This document shows, in pieces, positions 9,466-17,494 of a stretch of DNA of 28,374 nucleotides. Numbering within the stretch: the stretch's first letter is position 1; each line of letters begins with the position of its first letter. Origin of the DNA: a virus. Position numbers and translations under genes: made by a program. Below the pieces are notes generated by a model that worked only from the letters and a program-made list of their open reading frames with translations, was not told the DNA's origin and did no database searches. The stretch covers positions 1-28,374 of the IMG/VR virus record IMGVR_UViG_3300021960_000379. One strand, 5' to 3'.

Positions 9466-12400
9466 TGCGACGACTCCTAGTTGATACAGTTGATTCAAAC
9501 TCTGTCGATAACCATTGGAAAGGCAAGGCTGAATCAGATGAAAGGGTGATTGTAATATCGCTTATGTTTGCGTAGACAGGAAAGGGGAACGTGCCATCTT
9601 GTAGGATGAGCGTTCCAAGTTGTGTGTCACTGCCTAGTATTTGTGCGTTAAAGATGTGTTCGTGGGTATCACGATATTTCTCAGCGACTGAGACTTTGAA
9701 GTGTCCTGTGTTTGCGTACTCAATTGAGCCGTTACGCACCTGTTGTTTAGCGAAATTGGAAACGGATCTGCCGCCTCCATCTGCTGCTTGCTTCAAGATA
9801 GGTCGAGTAAGAGTGACTGTGGTTGTGACAGGTAGACCGATGTAAGCCTCTTGTGCTGTGTAGCCTAGCCCTCCACTAATAACATTGAATGACGTAACCG
9901 CATTCCCTGTAACAGTAAATTCAATATTTGCAGCAGTGTCAGGATTTCCGCCCTGTAGGATTAGCGTATGAGTCCCGTCAATGTAGCCAGAACCGCCAAC
10001 CAATCCTGTGAAGCCAGTAATCGCTCCAGTGGCATCAAGCGTAGCAATCGCACTTGCACCTGTGCCGCCAGCACTATTACTAAAGTCTGCCATTGGCTCA
10101 ATGGGGTAGCCAGTTACTCGCAGGACATTAGTAGAAACATCTGAGTTGTTGGTAGATTTCGTGCCTCCTTGAGTCCAAACCTCCGCATTGGCAATAGGGT
10201 ATCCCGCATCAATATCTGTCGTTCCTGTAGACCCATTATAGCTAGGTGACAGGGTTGATACTGTTCTACGTTTATCCAAGCTGATTACGTAGTCCTCGCC
10301 AGAATCAACTAAGCCTGATTCAAGTTGCATCTTCTCCAGATAGGTCGATACACCATCCTCTGTGACAAGGTACATGTCGGACTCGATAAAGAACACCGCA
10401 ACGATGTCGTCTTGAAAAGTGAACTTACTCCATGCTGACTGTACTCGCTCGGTTCCACGCCAGAAGTATTTGTAAACATACAAATCTGTTTCACCATTGG
10501 TTGCCGTGGTAGTGGCTACAATAATGTCCTCCGTTGAACTACCTGCAAGTTGTTTGATTGTGGCAGGAATGTACTTAGGCACATGCCCTGTAATCTCTTC
10601 AGCACGTTGCGTGTCGGTAGTTGTGTCTATAAAATATTCACTAACACCATTGAAGGAATTGCGGGGAAATGCAAAGTACAGGAAGTTGCCTTGTGCTAAT
10701 GGCGGCACAGACGTGATAGAGATATACTCGGTAGATGGCGTGACATTGATTGTCTTAGGAGTCAGCAGTTGATTGCCTTTGATAGTAAATTGTGTCTCTT
10801 CGCTGAATACAATTAGCCTTTCCTGTGTTGGAATGACATGCTTCAGGTTACTCACCTTTGTGTGACTAATCGCAACATCAATGGGTGCTGAGTCGAGTAG
10901 CTGTAAGACTGTCGTGCGGAAGAAGTTGTAGTATTCATCTACCTCGCTAAAGATAAGGTTTTGGCGGGACAGAAACCCCAGTCGGTTCTTCCAGAAAAAC
11001 AGATTTTCAATCGTTTTGCCAACAAAGGATGGATCTGGGTTTGTGGTTGTGTCACCAACTAAGCGACTTGTCCATGTGTTTGTGTCGATGTAGTATGACG
11101 CACCATCAGACATAGTAACTGTGACGCTCTCGCCACTACCACCTCCAGCTGCACTAAAGTCCAGTGTAGGTGCAGATGTGTAGCCAGCTCCATTATTCGT
11201 AATATCAATACTATCAATGACTCCAGCGGATACAGTAAATGTTCCAACTGCTGCTGTGGTTGGTGTGCCTCCCCCTGTAAAAGCCAATGCAAATGTACCA
11301 TCGGTGTACCCCGTGCCTCCACTTACAATATTGGTACTAGCAATATACAGATGCGTCTGCGGTGCTAATACCAATGGCATCGTTGCTGCGTCAACATCCT
11401 GTGGTGTGTCTGGTGCGATTGTCTCAACCCATGAACCTTCTCCAAAATCATCGGTAGATGCACCTGAGTCATTCAACTGAAACTTTACGTAATAATCATC
11501 TTCTGCAAGCTCTACACTACCTGCTACCTTTACTATAATGCCGTGAAAGCAGTTTATCGGCAAATCGGATATGCTTGCAACTTCGTTGTAAATCACACCT
11601 AAGCCCCCATTTGATAAGCCGTCATGTGTGTGTACATTAAAATCGTCGGTAGAGGTGTATTCTAGTAAGATCGAACTTGCGTTTGTGGCGGTACTGTAAT
11701 TTGTTCCAGAAGCGTCACCCTCTAAATCTGCAAGCGTGACAGTAAGATTGGCAATCGTGGCATTAAGGATTGCAGCATATACACCTTGGGCAATAACCTC
11801 TGAGGATGCTGCCTCGTCTTTTTCCGTATATCCAGCATCAGTAGATGAAGTTATTTTAGTGCCAATAGGCATTTCAGACGAACCACTGCTTGCTCCATCG
11901 CCTGATTTATAAGAGCAATGATATGTTGTTGCTCCTATGGTTATATCTGCGTGGTAGTCCTTAGCGTAGTCCCCCTGCTTAATAAACACTACCGCCTTCT
12001 TTACTGCGGCAGCTGTGTTATTACTAATCGCCCCGACTTCTGTTGCTTTATTCAGGATAAAGGTCGTGTCGGCTACTGTGAGAGCACGTAGATCACGCCT
12101 TGGATTGAGCGTATTAGTATAAGTTGAGTAGCTTGTGCCTGTTCCAGTAGAAGCATTAAAAAGATCAATACTTGTGCCATCTGCTGTGTCGTAGATTACT
12201 GGATCGGAGTTAGGTGCATCGCTAGGGGGAATAATCAACAGATGCCTGTTATCTGCATCCCGATTGATTAGGTACACGAAACTGTCTGGATCAATATCTA
12301 CATCAGTTCCAAGTTCACCTACAAACTCCGTGAAAGGGCGTTTCCTTAGTCCATCTACGACAGAACTTAGTGCGTTCTCCTGTAACTCATGTTGTCCAGA

Positions 12401-12472
12401 AAAGCGTAAGTTGTCAGGTTGCTGCGATACTCCCTGTGCAAGATTGGGTGTACTGGTATTTATCAGTGACAT
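9455..12472 (-). CDS. Tail tubular protein B / nozzle (T7 gp12-like) with two inserted repeat domains
   Basis: The opening (SLINTSTPNLAQGVSQQPDNLR, then GLRKRPFTEFV) is the hallmark of T7 gp12-type nozzle proteins, which form the distal tail tube and bind fibres. Conserved core blocks also include FFWKNRLGFLS near 492-502 and ERLIVFSEETQF near 551-562. At 1005 aa it is about 200 residues longer than T7 gp12 (794 aa). Part of the excess is two related Gly-rich beta modules at about 382-455 and 797-882. Each has a GGxGYxDGT start and a GxGYT strand near its end. Such modules are common in marine phage tail proteins and probably decorate the tail surface. The start is joined to tail tubular A by TAATG, with GAGG about 8 nt upstream. 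Confidence 0.94.
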   Translation of the reverse strand: MSLINTSTPNLAQGVSQQPDNLRFSGQHELQENALSSVVDGLRKRPFTEFVGELGTDVDIDPDSFVYLINRDADNRHLLIIPPSDAPNSDPVIYDTADGTSIDLFNASTGTGTSYSTYTNTLNPRRDLRALTVADTTFILNKATEVGAISNNTAAAVKKAVVFIKQGDYAKDYHADITIGATTYHCSYKSGDGASSGSSEMPIGTKITSSTDAGYTEKDEAASSEVIAQGVYAAILNATIANLTVTLADLEGDASGTNYSTATNASSILLEYTSTDDFNVHTHDGLSNGGLGVIYNEVASISDLPINCFHGIIVKVAGSVELAEDDYYVKFQLNDSGASTDDFGEGSWVETIAPDTPQDVDAATMPLVLAPQTHLYIASTNIVSGGTGYTDGTFALAFTGGGTPTTAAVGTFTVSAGVIDSIDITNNGAGYTSAPTLDFSAAGGGSGESVTVTMSDGASYYIDTNTWTSRLVGDTTTNPDPSFVGKTIENLFFWKNRLGFLSRQNLIFSEVDEYYNFFRTTVLQLLDSAPIDVAISHTKVSNLKHVIPTQERLIVFSEETQFTIKGNQLLTPKTINVTPSTEYISITSVPPLAQGNFLYFAFPRNSFNGVSEYFIDTTTDTQRAEEITGHVPKYIPATIKQLAGSSTEDIIVATTTATNGETDLYVYKYFWRGTERVQSAWSKFTFQDDIVAVFFIESDMYLVTEDGVSTYLEKMQLESGLVDSGEDYVISLDKRRTVSTLSPSYNGSTGTTDIDAGYPIANAEVWTQGGTKSTNNSDVSTNVLRVTGYPIEPMADFSNSAGGTGASAIATLDATGAITGFTGLVGGSGYIDGTHTLILQGGNPDTAANIEFTVTGNAVTSFNVISGGLGYTAQEAYIGLPVTTTVTLTRPILKQAADGGGRSVSNFAKQQVRNGSIEYANTGHFKVSVAEKYRDTHEHIFNAQILGSDTQLGTLILQDGTFPFPVYANISDITITLSSDSALPFQWLSTEFESTVSTRSRRIGS

Positions 12473-13059
12473 TAACTACGCCTCAGTGTGGTCTGGAGAT
12501 CTACATTATCAAAAATTGATCTATCGGAGTTCTTGCCCTCGGCTGCCTTGGCTAGTCGTTTAGCCTCCATTTCGTCTCGCAATGTAAAAACTTCGCCATC
12601 GCCATCTCCGAGGTAACGTGCGTTCATCTTGCGTCCTGCACGAATGGCAATCCAATTGCGGAATGCTTCAGGGAGTTGTGTCCATTCTAAATAGAACACA
12701 ATCTTAACCTCAAGGTCTTGTGTGAAAGTGTCGGTGTGGTTCTTTTTGTCGTACAGGGTAGTGCCTCGTTGCACCACATCAATGTCCGTGTACTTGTTTA
12801 CTTCGGTATCCACCTTCAGGACGTTACTTGCCAGCGTGATCTTGTCGCTTGCGTCCCGTACCAAGTCGTACTTCTTCTCTGTGTTAAAGTGCCACCCTCT
12901 TGTCTGTATCTCTCGACTCGTGTTATCTAGCTGTCTTTCTGCCAACACTGCTTGTCTTGGCTTCCCTGATCCAGCTTCAAGTGTGTTGATTGGATTCTCT
13001 CCCATGCAATCCAATACGATGTTGACTGCTTCCAGCTTGGTAGTGAGTGCGAGTGCCAT
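12472..13059 (-). CDS. Tail tubular protein A / adaptor (T7 gp11-like)
   Basis: The 195-aa product matches T7 gp11 (196 aa), the gatekeeper ring that joins the portal to the nozzle. Typical family features are the early LEAVNIVLDCMGENPINTLE block, AERQLDNTSREIQTRGWHFN, the YDLVRD segment, and FRNWIAIRAGRKMNARYLGD in the C-terminal helix region. The gene lies between the capsid and tail tubular B genes, as in T7. The ATG at 13057-13059 is preceded by an A/T-rich stretch with no strong Shine-Dalgarno sequence. A long hairpin occupies the 80-nt gap to the capsid gene and may influence its expression. Confidence 0.95.
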   Translation of the reverse strand: MALALTTKLEAVNIVLDCMGENPINTLEAGSGKPRQAVLAERQLDNTSREIQTRGWHFNTEKKYDLVRDASDKITLASNVLKVDTEVNKYTDIDVVQRGTTLYDKKNHTDTFTQDLEVKIVFYLEWTQLPEAFRNWIAIRAGRKMNARYLGDGDGEVFTLRDEMEAKRLAKAAEGKNSDRSIFDNVDLQTTLRRS

Positions 13060-13069
13060 GTTATTTTAT

Positions 13070-13133
13070 TCCCGACTGTAGAGGGGAGCGGCGAGGGAAA
13101 CCAATACCTCAACCACTCCCCTAACAGTGAGGG
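13070..13133 (-). other. Long imperfect hairpin between capsid and tail tubular A genes
   Basis: In the leftward transcript, AGGGGAGTGG (13113-13122) pairs with CCGCTCCCCT (13082-13091) over 10 positions, including one G-U. The stem extends outward by ACAGT (13124-13128) with ACTGT (13075-13079), then GGG with CCC, across small bulges. No U tract follows on the minus strand, so a classical intrinsic terminator is unlikely. T7 has its terminator T-phi at the equivalent place, after gene 10. This hairpin may be a weak terminator, an RNase III-type processing site, or a stabiliser of the abundant capsid mRNA 3' end. The pairing is seen; the function is inferred. Confidence 0.6.
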
Positions 13134-13139
13134 GGAAGT

Positions 13140-14210
13140 TTATGCTACAAGTTCGAGCATGGATTCAGGACGAAGAACACCATGTCCACATGCCATCTTC
13201 GCTAAGAAGACCCATGCTTGGTATTCCATTTTCCACTCCATCTCGGTAGCGAGATCCATGAGTTTAACAACGCCCACGGCAGAACCATGACCGATGACGC
13301 CAACTGTGTTACGGAAGTCGCCATTATAACCAACACCATTTCCGCCGAATACATCATTGTTCGATGCACCTTGACCAGTTGAGGTCGCTGACAAGTTGGT
13401 GGATGGGATGTGGTTGGATTTGAACACTCGGATGCCTGCAATATCCATCACCCGTCCAGTAGACAGGCTACCAGAACCACCGATGTCAGTATTAGCAGCA
13501 GACACAAGAGTGATTGCATTAGAACTATCCGCACCAGTAATGAGACTGTAATAGTCGCTTGGACTGAGGATCGCAAAACGCCCATCTTCAGGAACGTCAT
13601 TTTCGTCGAGCTTCTGAGCTGCGAGGAAGAATGCGTTAATGAGTTGGATGGCGGTATATGCAGCAGGAGTACCAGCAACGTCAGGAGCAGAGATGTCTTC
13701 ATTTGGAATGTCGACCTGTCCACCTGTCTTGCCAGTTTGGGTAAGATTAGCCGAGTCACGGGCAGCAGCAATCATCGTGCGGATATTGCTGTTGTCGTAG
13801 AACTTAGCTAGAGCATGACCGAGTTGGTGAGTGTACTCACTACGGGCGTCATAATGATTTTTGAGGTCATCCAATTGATAGAGCATCGCAGGAGCAATGA
13901 GAGCGTCATCAATAAAGATTTCCTTCTCGCTCTTGCCGATGTCCTGTAAGTAGGTCGAGGATGCCCCGCCTTCTTGGATGATGTTTTGCCCTGCGGTGTG
14001 GTAGGACGCATCTGCGTTTCCGAGGATTGGGAATGATGCCGATTTACCACTAGAGATAGACCTAGTAGTGACTAGACCTTCTGTTACGTTTTTCTCGTCA
14101 AAGTTGGCGATAATTTCACCAGCGAATACTTTAAGGAAGAGGTCGTTAAAACCACTCCCTGCCTGATTGTCGTCAAACCTTGACGGATCTGAAATGCCTT
14201 CGTTAGCCAT
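13140..14210 (-). CDS. Major capsid protein (T7 gp10-like, HK97 fold)
   Basis: The product is 356 aa, close to T7 gp10A (345 aa). It has the recognisable N-terminal block FNDLFLKVFAGEIIANFDEKN (a gp10-type helix), then FPILGNADASYHTAGQNI, the region around the E-loop. Further along are DDALIAPAMLYQLDDLKNHYD, the ILSPSDYYSLI strand, and a C-terminal WVFLAKMACGHGVLRPE strand. It assembles on the scaffold into the icosahedral shell. The ATG at 14208-14210 has AGGAG about 10 nt upstream; the flanking GAGA..TCTC could form a short hairpin over this site. The gene has its own structured leader and is separated from the scaffold gene by a terminator, consistent with separate control. No gp10B-like frameshift extension is evident. 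Confidence 0.95.
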   Translation of the reverse strand: MANEGISDPSRFDDNQAGSGFNDLFLKVFAGEIIANFDEKNVTEGLVTTRSISSGKSASFPILGNADASYHTAGQNIIQEGGASSTYLQDIGKSEKEIFIDDALIAPAMLYQLDDLKNHYDARSEYTHQLGHALAKFYDNSNIRTMIAAARDSANLTQTGKTGGQVDIPNEDISAPDVAGTPAAYTAIQLINAFFLAAQKLDENDVPEDGRFAILSPSDYYSLITGADSSNAITLVSAANTDIGGSGSLSTGRVMDIAGIRVFKSNHIPSTNLSATSTGQGASNNDVFGGNGVGYNGDFRNTVGVIGHGSAVGVVKLMDLATEMEWKMEYQAWVFLAKMACGHGVLRPESMLELVA

Positions 14211-14356
14211 TTGAGAATTTCTCCTATATGAGAGGTTAAAAGATAAGGGTTTAGTTTATCTCGCTTCCTGTACGATAGGTGTCTTCCGCAGAAGGCTACG
14301 ACATTTGTCGAAATCTGGTTTAAGCTATTTCAGATTTACTTGCGTTATGCAAGCAT
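14211..14356 (-). promoter_or_regulatory. Structured leader of the major capsid gene
   Basis: The 5' region of the capsid message is rich in inverted repeats. AAATCTG (14311-14317) pairs with CAGATTT (14331-14337). CGACA pairs with TGTCG (14299-14310). CTTGC pairs with GCAAG (14339-14353), overlapping an alternative TTATGC/GCATAA pairing (14345-14358). The strong ribosome site AGGAG is at 14221-14226. I could not identify a convincing bacterial promoter, so a phage-specific promoter or processed read-through transcript is possible. Its role is inferred to be capsid over-expression or mRNA stability. Confidence 0.5.
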
Positions 14357-14404
14357 AAAAAACCCGTAGAGCGGAGAAAGAAAGAATGACGCCCTACGGG
14401 TTTT
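14357..14404 (-). terminator. Intrinsic terminator downstream of the scaffold gene
   Basis: AAAACCCGTAG (14359-14369) and CTACGGGTTTT (14394-14404) are a perfect 11-bp inverted repeat. Three further G-C pairs close the inner part of the loop. Read leftward, the stem ends in a run of six U residues (14362 to 14357), the standard form of a rho-independent terminator. Its position is unusual: it lies before, not after, the capsid gene. Most transcripts from the portal/scaffold side would stop here unless read-through or antitermination occurs. Read rightward, the U tract is only four residues. Confidence 0.82.
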
Positions 14405-14472
14405 AGTGTGGTAGAAACCAACCAAGAATGAATAATCAATACACTACATGTAAAACTATGATCCCGTAGAAT

Positions 14473-15273
14473 CTAAATTATCTTACTGATTGCAAGCCTT
14501 TTGTGAACTTGCTCCTGCCAAGACTTGTCGCCGGACTTGTACCTCTTATCCTGCATGTCTGCTTTGTACTCTGCTGAAGAGAGATATGGCTGAACTCCAG
14601 CGGCGGATGATGTGTCGCCACGGAAAGTTTGTGAAGCAGGAGAACCATTGGCAACTTGGTAACGTGCTTGCAGGTTTTTCACTGCGGTACTCGCTTTCGT
14701 CATATCACCGGAAGTATAGTCGGCGTTAAATAACTCGATCTCCTGCGGGGTTAGGTTATTGCCTCCCCACTCCAAAAGAGAATCGTGCTGCTTTTGACCA
14801 CCTGCAACTTCGTACAGTTTGATTTGTTGCAACTCAACAGTTGCCTGTTGGTTTTCGATAAAGCTATCAACAACCTCTTTGGGCATGCCAGCTTCAGTCA
14901 ACTTTGCGTAAGTGTCATCGGAAAGTTTGCCTTCATTCTCAAAGAACTCATTGCGAGCATCATTGAGGGTTTGTGTAAACTCGGTAGGCTCTTGCGTTTC
15001 CTGTGTCTCTTGGCGTTCACTAAGCTTCTTCTGTGCCTCGCTATATGCCTTAGCTTGTTCCGCTATTGCGTCCTCAACACTGCGACCTTCAGTGAGGTAT
15101 TTATCTTGTAGCCATTCAGGGCGTTCTACCTCCGATGTGGCTTCAGGTTGTCCCTCGGTAGTGACTTCAGTAGGTTGAGTCTCGCCTGATTGCTTCTGCT
15201 TCAATTCTGCTGCTTGTTGCTCAAGGGTTGGCCCCTCGTCGGTAGTAGATTTAATTACAACTTCTTCTGACAT
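14473..15273 (-). CDS. Capsid assembly scaffold protein (T7 gp9-like)
   Basis: The 266-aa product is very acidic and Gln/Glu/Thr-rich, as gp9-type scaffolds are. After a disordered N-terminus comes PEWLQDKYLTEGRSVEDAIAEQAKAY, the conserved element of podovirus scaffolds. A helical region (120-200) and a basic C-terminal tail with YKSGDKSWQEQVHKRL follow; that tail probably contacts the capsid protein. It lies between portal and capsid genes, as in T7. I start at ATG 15271-15273 (MSEEVVIKS), one base after the previous stop and 7 nt after AAGG. An in-frame start 12 codons earlier would overlap the previous gene. A terminator lies about 70 nt downstream. Confidence 0.88.
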   Translation of the reverse strand: MSEEVVIKSTTDEGPTLEQQAAELKQKQSGETQPTEVTTEGQPEATSEVERPEWLQDKYLTEGRSVEDAIAEQAKAYSEAQKKLSERQETQETQEPTEFTQTLNDARNEFFENEGKLSDDTYAKLTEAGMPKEVVDSFIENQQATVELQQIKLYEVAGGQKQHDSLLEWGGNNLTPQEIELFNADYTSGDMTKASTAVKNLQARYQVANGSPASQTFRGDTSSAAGVQPYLSSAEYKADMQDKRYKSGDKSWQEQVHKRLAISKII

Positions 15274-15274
15274 C

Positions 15275-15613
15275 TTACAGCCTTGGTTGTGAAAGTTTTT
15301 TACCGCCATTCACATCATCGCCAATGGAGACATTGGGAACGAATGCGAGTGCATCAGAAACAGCGTGGCTACCATTTGGGTTCTTTTGCCGTGTAGTCAC
15401 AGCCACAAGGCATCCGCCACGGACTTGTTTTGCCAGTATCGCTCTTTCCAGCCCTTCTTTATGCAAACTAACCGAAGCTAATACCTCGAACATGTCAGGA
15501 TCTCCAATGATTACATCCTGATTCGTTGGTTCTTTTTGTTTTGGTTCTTCCTCCACGATTGGTTTTATCCGCTTCGTGGTAGGCTTTTTTGTTGTAGGCT
15601 TTTTACCTGACAT
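15275..15613 (-). CDS. Hypothetical protein between portal and scaffold (112 aa)
   Basis: I do not recognise the family. The N-terminal 30 residues are a Lys/Thr/Pro-rich basic tail with the repeat KKPTTK. An acidic stretch (VEEEPKQKE) follows, then a compact domain with MFEVLASVSL, the basic KQVRGGCLVAVTTRQ strand and ALAFVPNVSIGDD. The ribosome site AGGAGGAAGG directly before the ATG is the strongest in the window, so the protein is probably abundant. Sitting between portal and scaffold, it may be a head-assembly or head-decoration factor; this is inference from context only. Confidence 0.75.
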   Translation of the reverse strand: MSGKKPTTKKPTTKRIKPIVEEEPKQKEPTNQDVIIGDPDMFEVLASVSLHKEGLERAILAKQVRGGCLVAVTTRQKNPNGSHAVSDALAFVPNVSIGDDVNGGKKLSQPRL

Positions 15614-15633
15614 ACCTTCCTCCTGTGTTTGTG

Positions 15634-17199
15634 TTACTCTTGTACAGCCATTTCTTGTTGCTGCATAAATTGATCGCTTGCGGTCTTCATGGCATTAGGT
15701 CCGAGTTGTGCCGCCATTTGTGCTTGCTGTGCTTGTTGGCGAGCTTGTGCAACTTCCTCGTCGGAACGCACTAACTTGTCGGACTCGATACCAAGTGAGG
15801 TAGCTGTTCTTGCATAGAACTCTCCTGCTGACACGTACTCCTCTGTTACCTGTGGGCCAAATGCTTGTTGTCCAGCGGCTATAAAGATTTGAAGCTTCTG
15901 CTGGTCGTTGCCACGTCCTAATGCTTCCACGCCTGTTGTAATGGCAGGCTTCACCAAGTCTTTTGGAAGTGGTGGAACACGACCAGACTTGGTCATTTGC
16001 CGAAGTTTCTTTCTAGCAATAGGAAGCTGTAGTTCCACTGCCTGTAATGAATAAAGTCCTCCTAGTGCTGCCTCAAGTTCCTGTGAAAGCATACGGATCT
16101 CTTCTGCGGTCACACGTTCAGCTTGTCGCACTACGCTACTGTTGAGTAGGAATGCAGCAGAAAGTCTTTCCTCGATCTGGTTAATCTGCACCTGAGCAAC
16201 ATTAAAGTCGTTCTGCTTCTCCACACGGAGAGTTGTTAGGTCTTCTGCCCGACCCTCAATCACTGCACCATTATGGGCGTCAGTAATATCATCTGACTCA
16301 GTGATGCCATTGGGGTTATTCAAGAACAGTAGCTTTGCAGCGGCTACACTACCTTCAAGAATTGCCCTTGATAGTCCGTTGACTGCAACAAAGTCGCCTA
16401 AGTATTCCTCGACGAAACCACGCCCGTAAGACTCTCCATCAATCCGACTCCAGCGTAGGGGAATGTATTCCAGTTCGTCCTCTGTGTAAGTGCCAACTGT
16501 GGATTCGATGATGATATTCTTAACCTCTTGCCAGACTTTGTATTTTCCATCTTCTTGCCGTACTACTGCGGTATAAAGGTCTACTGTCTTCTCTTTATTT
16601 CCAGCGTTAGGAACATCTGGCAATTGGTCTTGGATCTCTTGCGGTAAAGTTTGTGGGGCTACAGTCTCAAGTGTTGCGATGTGTGTTACATTACCCATTG
16701 GGTCACGACGAACACCAAAGCGGTCCATGCGAAACATTCTCATTCCGCCATCCTTGGGCATGAATAACAATGCGTTGCCTGCTACAATGAGATGCCTGAC
16801 TGCTTCAAATATAGGAACTCGTACTGCCTCGACTTCTAACTCTTGCGAAACAGCACGTTCAATATTCGCAAGTGCTTGTTCTAACTCAGTCCGAAATCCC
16901 TCGAAGTCCTCATTTGCCTCTCCCATCTCCTCTTCCAGTTTATTGAGTTCCATTCGGTCAATGGTTAGCCGAAAGAATGGAGCATTAGGGGGGAGTAATG
17001 CCAGCAGGAGTTTGGACGCAAGATTATTGATACCTCTTGCTCCGATACTATTGTGCGGCGTGGGAAGGTCACTTGCAGGGCCAAATCCAGCAGGAGGTAC
17101 TAAGTGCGGAATAGTCAACTCAGACGCATCCCTAGCACGATCAAGAAAGATCTGGCGATTAGTCTCCAATGCGGAGTAGATGGACTGAGCGGTATTCAT
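15634..17199 (-). CDS. Portal / head-to-tail connector protein (T7 gp8-like)
   Basis: The 521-aa product fits the head-tail connector family (PF12236; T7 gp8 is 536 aa). Diagnostic blocks are FLDRARDASELTIPHLVPP near the N-terminus, then ARGINNLASKLLLALLPPNAPFFRL, and MFRMDRFGVRRDPMGNV near 175. YIPLRWSRIDGESYGRGFVEEYLGD lies near 250, and ERVTAEEIRMLSQELE near 360. The C-terminus ends in a Gln/Ala-rich helix. The dodecameric ring it forms is the DNA entry pore and nucleates the procapsid. The ATG (17197-17199) lies one base after the stop of the lipoprotein gene and lacks a clear Shine-Dalgarno sequence, suggesting coupling. Confidence 0.95.
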   Translation of the reverse strand: MNTAQSIYSALETNRQIFLDRARDASELTIPHLVPPAGFGPASDLPTPHNSIGARGINNLASKLLLALLPPNAPFFRLTIDRMELNKLEEEMGEANEDFEGFRTELEQALANIERAVSQELEVEAVRVPIFEAVRHLIVAGNALLFMPKDGGMRMFRMDRFGVRRDPMGNVTHIATLETVAPQTLPQEIQDQLPDVPNAGNKEKTVDLYTAVVRQEDGKYKVWQEVKNIIIESTVGTYTEDELEYIPLRWSRIDGESYGRGFVEEYLGDFVAVNGLSRAILEGSVAAAKLLFLNNPNGITESDDITDAHNGAVIEGRAEDLTTLRVEKQNDFNVAQVQINQIEERLSAAFLLNSSVVRQAERVTAEEIRMLSQELEAALGGLYSLQAVELQLPIARKKLRQMTKSGRVPPLPKDLVKPAITTGVEALGRGNDQQKLQIFIAAGQQAFGPQVTEEYVSAGEFYARTATSLGIESDKLVRSDEEVAQARQQAQQAQMAAQLGPNAMKTASDQFMQQQEMAVQE

Positions 17200-17200
17200 G

Positions 17201-17494
17201 TTAGTTGCCTGTTGCTGAGGTAGCCCCTACTGCTGCTGGACGCTTTAAGTCTTTGAAAGAGACGGAGATATTGCCAACAAATCTGTTGGTATGGGAAATA
17301 CTTAGGTCATCAATTACGTGCTGGCCATTCTCGAATCTGGCACCTGAAGCGGAGATACTTCCTGAGCTGGCATTACCCGCACGATTGTACGAGAACTCAC
17401 TAAACTCATGCTGTGGGATGTTATTCACTGCCTTGTCAATTGTGTCGGTAACACAACCTGTCAGCAGAATTGTGGTAAAGATTAGCTTTTTCAT
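17201..17494 (-). CDS. Small lipoprotein, possible outer-membrane lysis or exclusion protein
   Basis: The 97-aa protein begins MKKLIFTTILLTGCVTD, a lipoprotein signal peptide with lipobox LTGC and Cys14 as the predicted acylated residue. The mature part is Ser/Asn/Gly-rich with beta-like strands (SISHTNRFVGNISVSF). It follows a membrane-anchored coiled-coil protein and a DUF1353-like protein, so it could be the outer-membrane half of a two-component spanin. However, it is not proline-rich like typical Rz1. A superinfection-exclusion lipoprotein or virion lipoprotein are alternatives. Its start overlaps the previous stop as ATGA. The lipoprotein nature is clear; the role is inferred. Confidence 0.75.
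   Translation of the reverse strand: MKKLIFTTILLTGCVTDTIDKAVNNIPQHEFSEFSYNRAGNASSGSISASGARFENGQHVIDDLSISHTNRFVGNISVSFKDLKRPAAVGATSATGN

Noticed and set aside
9466-9498. Upstream TTG start for the gp13-like protein
   Set aside because: No ribosome site and a larger overlap with the nozzle gene; the TTG at 9463-9465 has AGGAG at good spacing.
14345-14358. TTATGC/GCATAA inverted repeat as an operator or attachment site
   Set aside because: It overlaps the terminator U tract and another possible hairpin; no second copy or integrase was seen in the window.
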